64,000 nt of DNA from assembly GCA_029891345.1 (NCBI GenBank), contig CM057009.1:86475916-86539915 (forward strand), given 5' to 3'. This document shows positions 46,600 to 60,120 of this stretch, piece by piece. The position numbers and the translations under genes were made by a program. The number at the start of each line of letters is the position of its first letter. Within the stretch, counting starts at the first letter, position 1. The notes under the pieces are model-generated. The model was not told the origin of the DNA, did no database searches, and saw only the letters and a list, made by a program, of their open reading frames with translations. This stretch comes from Dryococelus australis (taxonomy: Eukaryota > Arthropoda > Insecta > Phasmatodea > Phasmatidae).

Positions 46600-48043
46600 C
46601 AACTCTGGATTAGTGGACAAAAGCTGGCTTGGTATGACGAGTACAGACTGTGTCGTACTTAGGTGTGCCCATCTTGTTTACTTGTCAATATATTGTTGAG
46701 GTGCCCAGGATGTTTACTAACCTAAAGGGGCCTCGGTTACATTGTGTAAGGGCCTTTTGTCTGCCTCGGTTGTGCACCCATACATAATCATTGATTCATA
46801 GAGTACATGGCTTGTGTGTTCTATCGAATTGGGCTTTCTGCCGTTGTTGAGTATGTAACAGATTAACTTTAACGTTTTCGCGGTCTTTCAACTATTTATC
46901 ACACCAGTTATTGGCGCAAACTGAATATTGCACAGCTATCACCTGTACCGGGAGTGCTGCTTCGTCACTGTATAGCAGATAAAAAGGTGTATACTTAGTA
47001 GTGGTGTTGATGCTGGTGTTGTAATTAAATATAATAAATTCTACATAAAGATCCCAATTGGCTTGGTCCGTATTAGCATATGCAGTTAGTTGTTCACCTA
47101 TGATACAGTTTGTGGCTTCCACCAAACCATTGTCTCTGGGGTTATATGCAGTGGTGGTGAGCTTTTCAATACCTAAAGACTTCAATAATTGACTAATCAC
47201 CTCATTCTGGAAGCTAGTACTACAATCTCTAAGGAGTTGCTCCAGACATCCAAATTGTAAAATGTCTTGTTTTATAAATTCCACACAAGTAGCTGCATGT
47301 ATGGCCGGAACCAACTTTGTAACAATGTAATGACTGAGATATTTGGGCATGACCAAAATGTATTTATTTCTGTGCATGTTAGTGGGAAGGGGACCTTTTG
47401 CATCAAGCGCCCATCTTTAAGATGGGTTGGAGTGGAATGGATGTAATTTGGCCTGCTGGCTTGGTATTTGGCATCATGATGTGCTTGTATAATTTCAGGT
47501 ACATATACTTGTGGTACTAGTGTAAGTTTCTTGGTCCTTTGTGGTGTGTTTATCTTAAGGTAAATCTCACCATTTGCCACCATTCCATAACAATGTTTAA
47601 GGCGACTGTATTTAGTGTCTGCATTTTGTGGTTTTTCTAAACCACTTTTATTTTTTAATGTGCTGGTCACGCTCATATTCACCCCCAAAAGGAGAAGAGT
47701 TAGCGGCAATATGGCACAGATGGGTGATAGAATCATTGTCGATCTTAATATACTTCTGCTCATGATTGTAGTTTGGTAAGAAGTGTGGCGTCCCATTTTT
47801 ATTCAAGATAATAATTGTACAATTTAAACGTGTATCAATACAATGAGTTTCGATTTTATTAGAGCAGTTTTCCATGATATGAAGGTTGACTTGGTATAAG
47901 ATAGTAATGATTTTACAAATGGCGTGAATAAGAAAAAATTTTTCATCAGCCATTGCTTTCGCGACTTTAGTCTTGTCTTGTGACTGAAAGTCGTGTGTGA
48001 AAAAGTGTTTTATGTCAACCCAATTGTTGACAGTGTACTTCAC
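46600..48043 (-). pseudogene. Integrase relic of the second Gypsy-type element
   Basis: An N-terminal part around 47500-47640 includes LVPQVYVPEIIQAHHDAKYQ, matching the zinc-binding region. The core at 46892-47377 is open for 161 codons with RDCSTSFQNEVI (second Asp) and YNPRDNGLVEATN (Glu), so two of the three catalytic residues remain. The C-terminal part near 46640-46780 has DYVWVHNRGRQKALTQCNRG, typical of Gypsy integrase tails. Confidence 0.85.
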
Positions 48044-48399
48044 AATACTTGATTTGATTTCGTTATTTTATCAAGGTTTTGTAAGATGCGTTCAGCCATA
48101 GTTGCGTATAGTGATGTGCAATTGACCATTTGTTGTTTAATCTCGTATTTAGTGTTGTTTACTAGGATTTCTTCTGTATGTGTCCCTGTATCCGTGGTAA
48201 TACACTTAAGGCATCTAGGAGGGTGTTTAACTTCCCTTTGACAATATGGGGTTCAAAATCATACTCGCTAAGGGCAGTTGCCATTTTCTGAATACTGATG
48301 TTATGTTCCTCCATAGACCGCAAATATCTGAGACTGGCGTGGTCTGTTTCGATTTTAAAGCGGTGCCCGTATAAATACTGTCAAATGGTTTCAGAGATA

Positions 48400-49380
48400 A
48401 CGTATTGCACCAAGCTCTCTCTCCATAGCATTCTATCTCTATTTGTTCAGTGATAACTTTTTGGATGTAAAGGCGATGATATTACATTGTTTGGGGATCC
48501 TCCTGCATAAACGCCCCGCCTACCGCATCATTACTGAAGTCGCAAGCTAATATGATTTCATTTTCCGCATCAAATTTTTGCAGTACAGGTGCTGCTAATA
48601 TAGCTTTCTTAAGATTAACAACTGCCTCCTGGTGAATATCTTCCTATTTATATGTAATATTATGTTTAGTTAAATTAATGAGCGGTTGAGCAATAATAGC
48701 GTAATTCATGATATATCTCCTGAGGTAGAAGTCATCCCTAAAAATGCACGTAGCTATTTAACGTTTGTCAGCGTGGCCATGTGCTCAATGGCACGAACTT
48801 TGTCAGGGTCTGTAGTGATACCCTGTGGGGTAATTATGTGACCAAGTACCTTTGCAGTCTGTTCTGCGAACATACATTTTTTGGTATGTACTTTTACATT
48901 AAACATACACAGTCTCTCAAAAACTTTCTCTATATTAGTTAAATATTCCTCAAATGAATTTCTTAAAATAAAGATAGCATCGTTGTAAGCAATTGTTGCG
49001 GTCTATCATAGGTGTCCTGATAGAGAGTTTATAAACATCTGAAAGTACTGAGGGGACATACTTAAACCCATTGACATTATTTTATATTGTAACAACCCGA
49101 CTCCATTGATTGTAAACGCTAATTTATAACTGTCTTGTTTCCTAACAGGAATGCTGTAAAAGCCTGAAAAGAGATCTAAACTTGTAATATGTTGGGAGTT
49201 CTGGAGAGAATTCCAAATGTCTTCTGTCTTGGGCAATGGGTATTGTACTCCAGTTAAATATTGATTTAATTTTCTAAAATCAGTTAAAAACCTTAACCTG
49301 CCATTTTTCTTTGAGACTACTAAACTCAGTGCAAAATAAGGTGTAAGCTTCCTCAATAATTCTCGTCTGTACCATTTCAT
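48400..49380 (-). pseudogene. Reverse transcriptase and RNase H relic
   Basis: Open 49006-49380: SLVVSKKNGRLRFLTDFRKL, ITSLDLFSGFYSIPV (first catalytic Asp), and IMSMGLSMSPQYFQ, all classic RT blocks. After a stop at about 49003 the YxDD site reads YNDA (about 48985), so the second catalytic Asp is lost. Conserved thumb sequence (TKKCMFAEQTAKVLGHIIT) follows, then RNase H with ILACDFSNDAVGGAF near 48560. Confidence 0.88.
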
Positions 49381-49815
49381 TAATTTGGATTGTCTGTGGT
49401 CAACTGTAATTCAATTTCAAAGTTTTTTGCCTTAGTTAATTCCAATATAGAACTAGCAAATTTATTTATTTTTTATTTATTAATGATACTGGCAATCACC
49501 GCTGTCTGTTTAGAATTTAACTTCTGATTGATTTTTGGTTGCTTGCTTTGTTCACCTTCAAAACTATCTAAGACATTGAAATAATGTTGTATGGAAGTAG
49601 AATTATCCTAAGCGTTGTTTCCGAGTGAATCTGTATCTCTACTATCTTATTATGGTTGTGAGAATGGAGAAAGAGAATTTTATGTTTTAATAAAAGAATT
49701 ACATCATACTTCTTAATGAAGTCTACCCCTAATGTGAAATCTTGCTTCAGGTTATCTACAACAAAAAATTCTTGAGGGTAAGTAGGACCTGCAATGCATA
49801 AATTGCCGTTTTAAA

Positions 49816-50040
49816 TTATGGTGAAGTCAAAACGAATGTAGCTCCAACTAAAGTAATTTCTTCTTTTAAAGGTTGAAGGCGTTGATTAGAAATCAATGTA
49901 CTGGCTACACTACTGTGAGAGCACCCAGTGTCAAGCAATGCATAATATTTCCTTCTCTTGATTGTAACAAGAATGTGTGGTGTTGCAGTTTGAAGTCCGG
50001 TGTGGTGACAGTCCACTTTCGTGGACATGCATGTTGACAT
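49816..50040 (-). pseudogene. Retropepsin domain
   Basis: RKYYALLDTGCSHSSVAS carries an intact DTG active site at about 49930, followed by a beta-hairpin EEITLVGATF. Flanked by stops but locally open for 74 codons. Confidence 0.75.
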
Positions 50041-50099
50041 GAACTATTTTGAAGCACAGGCCTGCTCAGTATGTTGTTAAACATTGGCTCATTATTATG

Positions 50100-50786
50100 G
50101 GCCTCGCTCAATGTGTTTTCAAAACAATTACTATTGGCGACAGCACTGTTTCTAGGCCTGTGTTCTACCTAAACAGTTTGCAGTGTCAGTCCGAATTTGT
50201 TGTTGAACTGCTTAAATCGGTTGCCTATGTGTGTTGCGAACTCAAAGTTTTTATTAGGAAATAAACTACACAGACGGGCTTTATGGACTGCATAAAAACA
50301 CAGAGCGCACATGTCCTGGGAAAGGTTATGGGGTCCAGCAACTGTTTGCGTGTTCACTGTTTTTTGCATGGACTTGGCAATTTCACCTTGCAGGGCGTGA
50401 TGGCGGCGGTTTGGCAACGCTGCCCTGGATCGCGCGGGGGGCGGAGTGATGTGTTTGTGTTTCTTGTGCTCGGCTGGCAGCGCACGCACAATTCACTGAG
50501 GTGAAACTTTGTGTGGCCTAGTTGCAGTAGCTTGGTGCGACTGCATCATGAAATGTATTCCGGATGTGGAGTGTTGCAATTTGTTTTTGTTTTTTGAGCC
50601 TACATTAGACTTTAATATTTCTATTTTAGTTGATGCTGTCTTGTCGCTATAAGCATTGTATTTGGCAATATCAGTGTATGATCTCGTGGGCACCACTTTG
50701 TTAAATATCACCCTGCTTGCATCACGAACCTGGATGTTCTTTTTGTCTGTGGGGGATACACGTTTTTCTTTGTAGAAGGGTGCCAC
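50100..50786 (-). pseudogene. gag relic of the second Gypsy-type element
   Basis: Open segment 50493-50786 includes RSYTDIAKYNAYSDK, and 50169-50489 includes a canonical CX2CX4HX4C knuckle, CALCFYAVHKARLC, at about 50270-50312. Capsid-like sequence before it was not identified, so the N-terminal part is missing or diverged. Confidence 0.6.
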
Positions 50787-53700
50787 CCCTTACATCTACA
50801 TGATTTCATTCGTAATTTCTCGGTTGTGCCCTGAAGGGGTCTGCCTGGTTGTGTGCATAGTATTTATAGGGGCCTTGGTGTGATGGTTGTCTGTAGTGGT
50901 CCTTACTGTGTCCCCATTCAATTACTTTGGGCCTATTGAAGCTGGCCTGGAAATGTGTGTCTCTGTGGATGGTGGGTGGGGGTGGAAATGCAGGTTTTTG
51001 AACCTAACTCACTGGTGCAGGTCTGTCTTAGAGGTCTGTTTTCTCGCAAACAATTTGTCGGAGGTTTTCTTACCAAGAGGACATTTTTTTTACGTCTTGC
51101 AATGGTAATTCATAGGCCATGATCATAACTTACGTAACAATGTATGAAGACCCTTTTTTTCACTATTTGAAGGGGTGGCAACCCCTAGTTTACTATGTAG
51201 GGTATGCGGTAGGTCAACATGGGTAATTGCATGTTACAGTGACTGAATTGTTTGGTATGCCTACATAATTTCATTCCTTAATATCACATGGTTTCAGTGT
51301 AATTAAATAAAGTTCATAATTGCAACCCCATCTTCACAAGGGTTTCCTGCCCTTAGGAGTGGTTTCCTGGTTTGCATGGCTTTAAATTTTTATTCTTTTC
51401 ACATACTACTTTAAGCACGGGTGGGTGGGGAATTAATTTAAACGAGGGGGTGAATGGAGAATTATAGATGCAAGGCTGCAATGGGGTCGGGAGGAACCAA
51501 GCCTCCACCAATGTTACAATTTGTTTATATTGTGGTCAAACCGTACCTGTTAAGGTTGGGGAAATCTCATGATGGTAGAGCATGCGGGGTAAATAAACAT
51601 AAAAATCTATAGGTTACTGTATGGCTATATAACAAAACATCTGGAGAGTGTATAAATTCCTATAAGGTCGGGGGAACATTGTGAAGTTAACTATATACAT
51701 TACCTTACTAATAGCCATGTTAGTATATTTTTACTGTTCCGCCTTTACAAGTATCTGAAGTATGATGAGTTACAGTGTTCGGCACAGCAGGTGTCTCGTG
51801 GAGAAAGAAGACCCCTGATGCTGCAATGCATTGCCCTCATATCAGCATCGCATAAAGCAACATGATCTGATTCCCTGGCTGGTAGAGGCAATTCTTGCTT
51901 ACTAGGGTTTGGGCAATGTGAGTCACGATTGCGGCAACTGACTGTCTTGATTACTGTTAATGAGTGATGGCGTGTTCAGGCAGGCCGTCGAATTAAGGCA
52001 TGTTCACGCTATCATAACAATACACGCTAGAAGCTTGCCTACTCTGCAACAAGTTCAGACTCTTATCACAGTATTTTCTAAACTTGGTGAAATGACACTA
52101 CACTCACACTCAATGCACCATTCATGAACTCACCAAAGTCAAACTAAGTTGCTTACATCCTGTATCTTTGATCTTTTGCTGCCTGGACGTCTATACCTAG
52201 GTCAGCTAGCTTCTAAATGAGGCAGAAAGGCCTCTCTGGCGGGTCACCACTCCTCCAGAGACTTTAAGTGCTCCTCACCTCAATGGGAGAAACCAAATTT
52301 GGCCCACAGGTAAGCGTCTTTTATTTACTGCATGTACCTGGGTACACCTGCGGATGCCCATTTGCAGGTGAAGTGGGTGTGACTCTAGCAACTCTCCCAT
52401 TTGGTTAGAACCCTTCAAGTAACACACAGTAATTCTCTCTTATGCTTTAAATCAAGAAGTCTGTGCATCATGTTAAATAAAGGCTGGTGGACCTCTGACT
52501 CGTGCAGATGGTCAAGCCACAGAGTTGGCTAAACACTGGAACACAGTTCCTGCTTGATCCAAAGACTTATATTCTGGCTGTGTGCAGTATTTACATTCCA
52601 ACAAAACTTATGAAGTAAACGGTGACAAGCAGACATAAATAGTGAAAGAAAATAAGAAAATTGCAGATAAGTAAGCAGTATAAAAAATATAATTCGTTAA
52701 ACTACTTGGTTAGGGAGTATGTAGTGCTTTGCTAAGTTGTGCGCACCTCTCAAAACATGCTCTGCATGTGCATGACAGTGCTGATGTGCACTTACACAGA
52801 ACTATCGGCACAGAATTTCCAAACACACGTGCCTGTGACCGTGCATGTGTTGAGTACCCATATGGCAGCAAGCTAATGAACACTGGGTCAACTAAAATTC
52901 ATGTAAACATATCTTAAGAACCGGACGGAAAATATTGTATTTCACAATTGCTTAGTGAAGGGACTTATTACTGTAGGAAGCGCAGATATTTTTAATCATG
53001 TCATCTGCAGAATATTACGTTATTATACAAATAAATATCTAGAAACTCATTGGGGCCATTAAAAAAAGTATTGTCTTATATGCATAAGTAATGGGAAATG
53101 TTTAAGTTACTCAGTTGTGGACATTGAATTATTAAACTACGGCAAATTCATTTGAAATTAATATCCAACACACACAGCAATGAAATAAAGTGCCATTTAG
53201 TTACCACGTTGCTGTCACTTTAGCAGATAGCTGAGAATAACATTTTATAATTTAATAAACTGGTAACATTGAAGAGGGATTCCATGAAAATCAGTTTTTA
53301 GAAAAGGAAACGACATTAGTTTAGTTTCTAATTTTGGTTTTAATGTTGAATGCGAAGCAGAGATATTTTATTATTTGTAATAATTACGTACAAAAGAAAG
53401 TGAGGGCGAGTGGGGCATTTAGTTAGGGGGAGGTGGTAGCATTTCACTTGGCTGTAAGAGGTGGAGAGCTTAGGCGCCTTCACCAGTTGTTATGATTTTA
53501 ATATTTTGTACCAGGGACTAGGAGGATTTATGCTATTATGAGGGAAGAACTGAAGTAAATTACGAAGACAGAATAGATATTTAATATAATTTCTAGGAGT
53601 TACAGTAAATATAGGCTATTGGCGAGGGAGGTCATAATCAATAACAAGATATTACTAACCTTAGTAATATTGTTGCTGTAGGCTAAGTGTTGATTCGGAA

Positions 53701-56700
53701 AGCAACGAGCGGCACGCCAAGCTGCATCTTGATGGCTTCATCTCAGCGTGGGTCCTCAAGACCAACTGACATACCTCGTACAATAGGTTTCTAATTATTA
53801 TACAGTTTCTGGTGGCATAATTGTTCCAAATACAGTGACACTGGGAGATGAGCTCCACTGGCACTTCACTGATATATATAATAAACTATTATTGTTGTAA
53901 TGTGTTTGGATTCTTTATCTGGCCTGGATACCAATGCGTCACTGCTGTTTGCTAGGCTTGTCCGCCTTTACTAAATCATAACATTAAATAGTAATCAAAT
54001 AACTGGAAGAAATATTTAGAAAAAATTAAAAAGTAAAGAGTATAAGTTACTAAACATAGTACAGAATTTAAAGTTAAATAACCATAGAGAAATTGTTTAT
54101 AGAAAATTCATAGTAAAACGTGAAACAAAATGTAAATAAAATTATATCAGTATTAGGTTAGTTGGTCTATGGTATTATTATAGTTTACATCAGCAAATTT
54201 GTTTGAAGTTACATATGAGTCACATAACCTATAAATGCATTAAAAATGTATTTTTTTATGAATATAATCTGTGACACTCATCAAGGCCTTAGAAATAATC
54301 ATAGTCGCAAATTATGATTCAAAGAGAATGTGTATGATGAGGTGGGTAGAGTGATATGTATAACTGGTATTATCGTTGTAAATAATTTTTATATAATGAA
54401 GGACAAATATTAAAGTGGTGGTAGAACCAATTGTTTTACAATTAGATTTTCATAAATGTAATTGTTAATAGAAATAAGGATATGAAGTATATCAGAAGAT
54501 TTGTAAAGACAACGTAAAATTAACTTAGTAAAAACAGATAAATTTTTTTGTGGAATAAACAAAAAAAGTTTTTGCAACTGAAAGTCGTATAGAAGAGATT
54601 GTAAAGTAATGTTTTATTTTTATTAATGAGCTAATATAAAGATGTAACATGGATACATGAAGATTGTGGAATTTTAATTTGATAAAAAAAAACATATTGT
54701 AGCAATTGTAGGAAATTAACACTTACATTGATTTCAGTTTGCAAAAAATTTATAAAATTTGTTCCAAACTGAGGGGGGAGAGAGTTATGGAACATTGCAG
54801 TTTTTGGGTTTTTAGTTTTAACATTGATCATAAATATTTTTATGATGTATGATTAAAAAGTACTTGCTAAAGTTGTCACTTCTTTTAATATAATTTCCAA
54901 ATAACGCTTTATCATACGAGTTAACAGTGTAATCTAATGCTTGTTAATTGTCATAGGAAGAAACTTTGAGCAATGAGGGTTTTAAGCAGGAAATGGTCCC
55001 ACGAAAGGGTACCAATTTATTGCTGGGTGGTGTTGGGTTAGTTGAAGTTTTGAGTGGCAGTGAAAATCATTGTTAGGTGGGTTTGGAGTTGGATACCCGA
55101 CTAGGCGCCAGATGCTGTCGGCAGGCGGTGTTAAGCCGTTCACCCAGATGTACGCAGTCCCTTGGTGAAATTGTTGGATGAGGCCCTTTGGACAGGAGAA
55201 CCAGGTGTTCCCTATGCCTGATACATCGGAATGAAGTGGGTCCATTTAGACTGATCCACACACCTTTTACTGATAAAAGCTTGGTGTTGAGCATGCTAAA
55301 TACTAAGGTAAATTACATGGAATTACAATGAAAGTGGGTTGTAGGGGACCTGGGCCCTGAAACGCCCAAAGGTAGTGCTTGAATTGGAAAATACTAAGTC
55401 TGAAAACTTATGTGTAATTACTCCTGCACAAAATTTTACATTACTCTTAGGTGAAAACTTTAAGTTGATTCTGGCCTGCGGCCCACCAGATGGGCTAAAC
55501 TGAAACCGGCAAGATTGGCCACTGTGGAATTACGGTGGATTTAAGCTTCCCCAGGCAATACAAGTCCTGCAGAAGAAGGGGTGGCGACTCCAGGTGAAAA
55601 TGAATTAAAAAGATTCCAAGAAGTTATTTTACTGTTGCAAATTACATGATCGGTGCACAAAAATTGAGTTCACCTGAAGTGTGTGCGCTATGTGACCGAC
55701 CCCTTGAGATGCTAAATGGTGACTGAATCTCATGGTGCCATGAACTATGGCGGTTTGCAGCGCACCCTGCACAATTTTCTGCCTGCTAGAAAACCTACAA
55801 CAATTAAAACAAACGCAAACCCTGGCATAAAAATGAGTAAAACAAATACCTAATATAACCTAGGACATGGATATATACAAGACGTGGATGGCATGAAATG
55901 AGAGTGAAACAACTGAGATGAGAAAAGACATAAATTTGAGAATGATCATAATTGAACTCTAAAATGCTTATAGGGGTGTCCTCAAACGTCCACGTGCTCA
56001 GTGTGTGTTTCTTTCCTTTGTATTATTTATAAATAGTGTTGCCCTACAATATTCCTGCTTGGTCTGTCATAACTCATCCTCACCCACCAAAGTAGGGGGG
56101 GGGGGGGTGGACGTGTCCTGCCCTGCACTTTCTACACTAGCACTACACTAGTGTTTGCACTCGCTGTGCACTAAATCTTTGGTTATTTTAATAGTTTATT
56201 GGCGTAGAGATCATGTGTAATTATTTTTAATTTGTTACTAGATGGTATTAAGTATTAATATTTTGTTTGTTATTTTTAATTTTTTCCCTAGAGGGTGATC
56301 AGCATTAAATGTTTACTAAACAAAGGTACTAAATAAAACTATCCTGGTTGTCTCTTGTAACGCCATTGTTGATTGGCGGACAGATGTGTCATGGTCAGAT
56401 AACAGCCAATTGGAGGACAGGAGACAACATAAGTAAGGCAGAAGTAAAATAGAACGAATCTTTTCTAACAGAATAATTGCAACCACCTCCAAAGATGGAT
56501 GTGTGATGTTATAAAGAAGAAAGAATGATATAACTAAAAGATATAATTAATGATTGAGTATAGTAATTGCTGTAAAATGCTTTAATTATAATTATTAATG
56601 AAGCATTATGTAATTGTTTTGAGAAGAATCGAGTGATAATTATGTTAATGTATTTGAGAAAATGAAGCAATAATTTGTTGAGTTTGTTGGAGATGAAGGA

Positions 56701-56955
56701 AGATTTTAAATAAAAATTATTTTCAGAAGCTGAGAATGTATGCCTATATAATTTAATTGAAAACAGCACCCAACATGATAAATGTAAATTTGTTTTAAAA
56801 AATCATCATTTAATACTGTCTACACTCTAGGAAAGAAATAAAAAATAACAAATAAAATATTAATACTGAATACAGCTTAGAAACAAATGAAAAATACTTA
56901 CACAAGATCTATATGTCAAACTATTAAAATAATCAAAGCTTATATTGTTAACTCA
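50787..56955. other. No supported gene
   Basis: AT-rich DNA, in part possibly the 5' end of the preceding retroelement (to about 52.5 kb, including a GC-richer 51.3-52.4 kb stretch). A 12-14 base poly-G run is at about 56096-56107. ORFs here have no recognised domain. Confidence 0.4.
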
Positions 56956-56957
56956 TA

Positions 56958-57317
56958 CACTATCTACCAGAAAGTAATTGGGCACCCATGAAGATTGGTA
57001 ATTCAGTACGTCAGTTAACTTGTGTTTCACAGCTTTCGACGTAAGACCACTGGTGTTTGTCCGTAGTAGCATGAACACAGCGGATCGCCAGGCGAGGGTT
57101 AGTCAGGCATAGCCAAAATCAATTGCTCAACTCATGGAATGGTTGCAACAGGAATGGCGACGAATCCCCGTGAATGTCCTGCAAACACTTGTAGAGAGCA
57201 TGCCAGACAGGGTGGCTGCTGTTATAGCTGCAAGAGATGGCCCTACAAGATTCTAGCGGGTGACAACCACCGAGCAAACATTGTGGATGGTGCCCAATTA
57301 CTTTTTGGTAGATAGTG
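56958..57317 (+). mobile_element. Tc1-derived MITE
   Basis: Starts CACTATCTACCAGAAAGTAA and ends with its reverse complement (TTACTTTTTGGTAGATAGTG), about 31 bases with one mismatch; TA duplications at 56956-56957 and 57318-57319. The 360-bp interior keeps a Tc1-transposase C-terminus on the plus strand, LMEWLQQEWRRIPVNVLQ then SMPDRVAAVIAARDGPTR (about 57130-57255), so it is an internal-deletion derivative of a full Tc1 element. Confidence 0.93.
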
Positions 57318-57319
57318 TA

Positions 57320-59740
57320 TAATAAAGCGTAAATTGAAAATGATTTTAAATGAAAAATATGTGACAACATAAGCAAGTACTATGTGATCATATATGATTG
57401 AAATATCTATGATCAGTGTTCAACATAACCCTAAAAACTGCAATGTTACAACCTGCCTCCAACAATGAATAAGTTATTGTGTATGCAGTCAAATTGGAGA
57501 GGTGGGCACAGTGGCTCACTGCATGTGCAGTTCCAGTAGCCAGTTAAAGCGTCTTGAACAATCCTTCTGTACAGGTGCTCATCAATGCAGTGAGGTGGTA
57601 CTGGTGGGGCTAGGTGACTGTGGAAACTCTGTCTTCCATCTTCTCCAACACCAATGGACCACTGACATGTCATATCCCAAGTGAATGATATTCTGTGGAA
57701 CGTCCAGCCATCCTCTTGGTGTCCCACTATACGGCCATGCTCAATGTCACAGAACTATTCCATTGGTGCTCACCATCATCTTCCAGGCATTGTAGACACA
57801 CTATGTGATACACATGCGATGGAATCGCATAACCAACTGCACTCATGTTGCAGACAACCTTTAGTAAAACACATAGTCTAATGGCTGTAGATGGTGCAGG
57901 CTAGTGGTGAGCTTTCACTTACGATCAGATTGCTCTCTACATACGAACAGTTTGCATTTGGATTGGATGATATGTGCTAGGTGTTCTTTTTAATGCATTT
58001 CCACAAGTGTTTCTCCTGTATATAGTAACTACAAATAAAGTGAGATATAGTTAGACATTTATGAAATCCACAAACACATTCCAAAACCAAGGTTGACATC
58101 ATACAATATTTCACTGTTGTGTAATAGACAGCTCAGGATATTTCCATTTCAAGTTCTTTCCTACTGACAAAACCATTACCACTTTCTTTTATGATGAAGA
58201 AATTTACAAGTACTGGCAGTTATGTATAAAGCAGCCATCATAGTTTAATACAAAGTGTCCTCTGCTCTTGGCAGACAACACCAAACCACACATGGCAAAA
58301 ACTATGAAACATAAGCTCAGTGACCTGAGGTGTGAACACCATCAGATTACCACATGTTTACGCATCTAAGTCACTTCCTAAACGGGGCGGGGGGGCGGGA
58401 ACCAGGGATGGTGTATAAAATGCTTTCTAGGTTTTATTTATTCCATGGGAGCCATATTTATTCAGGAATAGTATTTATTTATATTTATTTATTTGTGTTT
58501 TGAGTACTCCTGAATAGCTGGAGACCCTTGATAGATAGCACTGAACAGATACATATTACAAACAAGTATACATTAACAATAAAAGATTTGGATGAATGAC
58601 CATAAAATCTAAGTAGAGGAGTTTCTCCAGGACACACACATCCACTCCCACAACCGCACCAATGGACATCTGGGTGGTAAGGTTATACGTGATGTGCTCC
58701 AGGGCCTTGTTGCAATTCTAACCCCACCCCTTCATCTCAGTCAGATAGAGAAGCATTGTAACGAGTGTCGGTTGAGCAGAATGATGGAGTTTGCGTTCTT
58801 CCACTCCGATCAAACTGCTACACTGTTTCTGGAGATACTCTTCATCCAAAATCAAAGCTTTTAAAATAGAGAATGATACAAATAAATACAATGGTAATAC
58901 AAACAAAAATGGTTAAATAATATGGATAAAGTACAATGCATGTTATCAGAAACTATAGCAAAATAAAATATTAAGAGTCGGTGGGAGTCATTTTGCCTCC
59001 ATTTACCAACAATGTTAATTTTTACTAACAAATTGCAACAGAACTATACACTCTTTTGAAATACAGTTTTCTGGACACTAAAAAGGAATCTAAAACCCCC
59101 AGAATAGTGTTTTTAAAAGTTTAAATTATCATTTAAAATATTAATTTTTGCCATTTAAAATATGCAGTGTTTTTTCACAGACATGTTATACGAGAAAAAG
59201 TGTGTTTTCCATAAAAAAAAACTAGTAAATATTTTTATATAGCTGGGGAAATAATTTTATTTGTGATTCAATACTGCATTCACCATTGGCTTAATTTTAA
59301 TACTTTTTAATTAAATTAACAAAATCTGTTGTAATGTATAATGCTGCAAAGTACATTTTGGACATAGGCGTGTTTTGAACTACAGAGTTTCACGTTTTTC
59401 GAACTTCTCGTCTCTCGTGACAGCTTGACACATTGTGGCGAGCGACCACAGAAGCCTGTGAAATCCCCGGACTCATTCTTTACCTTGGGAAACTTATCTT
59501 TATGATTAGTTTATTTCATGTAATACTAATAATATTTTTATTCTTATTTATAGTTTCTAAAGAATATAAGTTTTGTCACAGTACATACGGAAAGTGATTT
59601 TGGCTAGGTTCTTTCAGTTCGTGGCAACATCTTTTGGACTTCTGGGAAAAGGTGTGTATGTTTTCAATATAACATTATCTGAAATATTGAAATTCAGTCC
59701 TTCACACTAACCTAAATTAACACCTGCGAACGACACACAC
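57320..59740. other. No supported gene
   Basis: Contains an ORF at 57446-57727 (minus) and 57681-57881 (plus) in a GC-richer block (57480-57900) that may be a degraded transposon, but no motif was recognised. A G-rich tract lies at about 58383-58400. Confidence 0.35.
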
Positions 59741-59948
59741 TTGTCAGTGGCCAGACAGAGATTCAAACTAGAAACCTTGTGGTCTGAAGGCTCCTGGCAT
59801 TTGCTAGTTATTTATTAATAATCCTCTATGGCGTAATCTGATTAGACAAAATGTTTAATCCTCAGTCAATATATGAATCATTGGAGAATGACTTACTGTT
59901 ACTTTCTCTATAAATAATTCCTAATAAATTCTATGATTATAGACCACA

Positions 59949-60120
59949 TTGCCGACCTCCCATGCCATAATTGTTTGGTGCGGAAGGATCTGGGTTCGAA
60001 TCCCAGGTATTGCATGGGTGTTAGTCTTTAAGTTAGGTAATCAATTACTTTGTAAGCCGTCCCTTGATAAACCTTCAGGCATAACACTCAGGGACGTTAA
60101 TAATCCCAATCCAATAGACC
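59949..60120 (+). repeat. tRNA-like SINE candidate
   Basis: Contains a perfect RNA polymerase III B box, GGTTCGAATCC, at 59993-60003, followed by a non-tRNA body. The A box about 35-40 bases upstream is imperfect and no cloverleaf can be drawn, so this is not a tRNA gene. No poly-A or simple-repeat tail was delimited. Confidence 0.4.

Larger units (their letters stand above)
45856..50786 (-). mobile_element. Second Gypsy-type retroelement relic, possibly env-bearing
   Basis: Minus-strand series gag - protease - RT - RNase H - integrase - possible env over about 4.9 kb. It is a different family from the 37-43 kb element: integrase and protease motifs differ and interior composition is AT-rich. 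I could not find its LTRs within 45-52.5 kb, so boundaries given are those of recognisable coding only. Confidence 0.8.

Noticed and set aside
55000-55294. Minus-strand ORFs of 87 and 73 residues
   Set aside because: Overlapping frames with no motif and no context.
59949-60020. A tRNA gene
   Set aside because: Only the B box is good; A box and cloverleaf pairing are missing.
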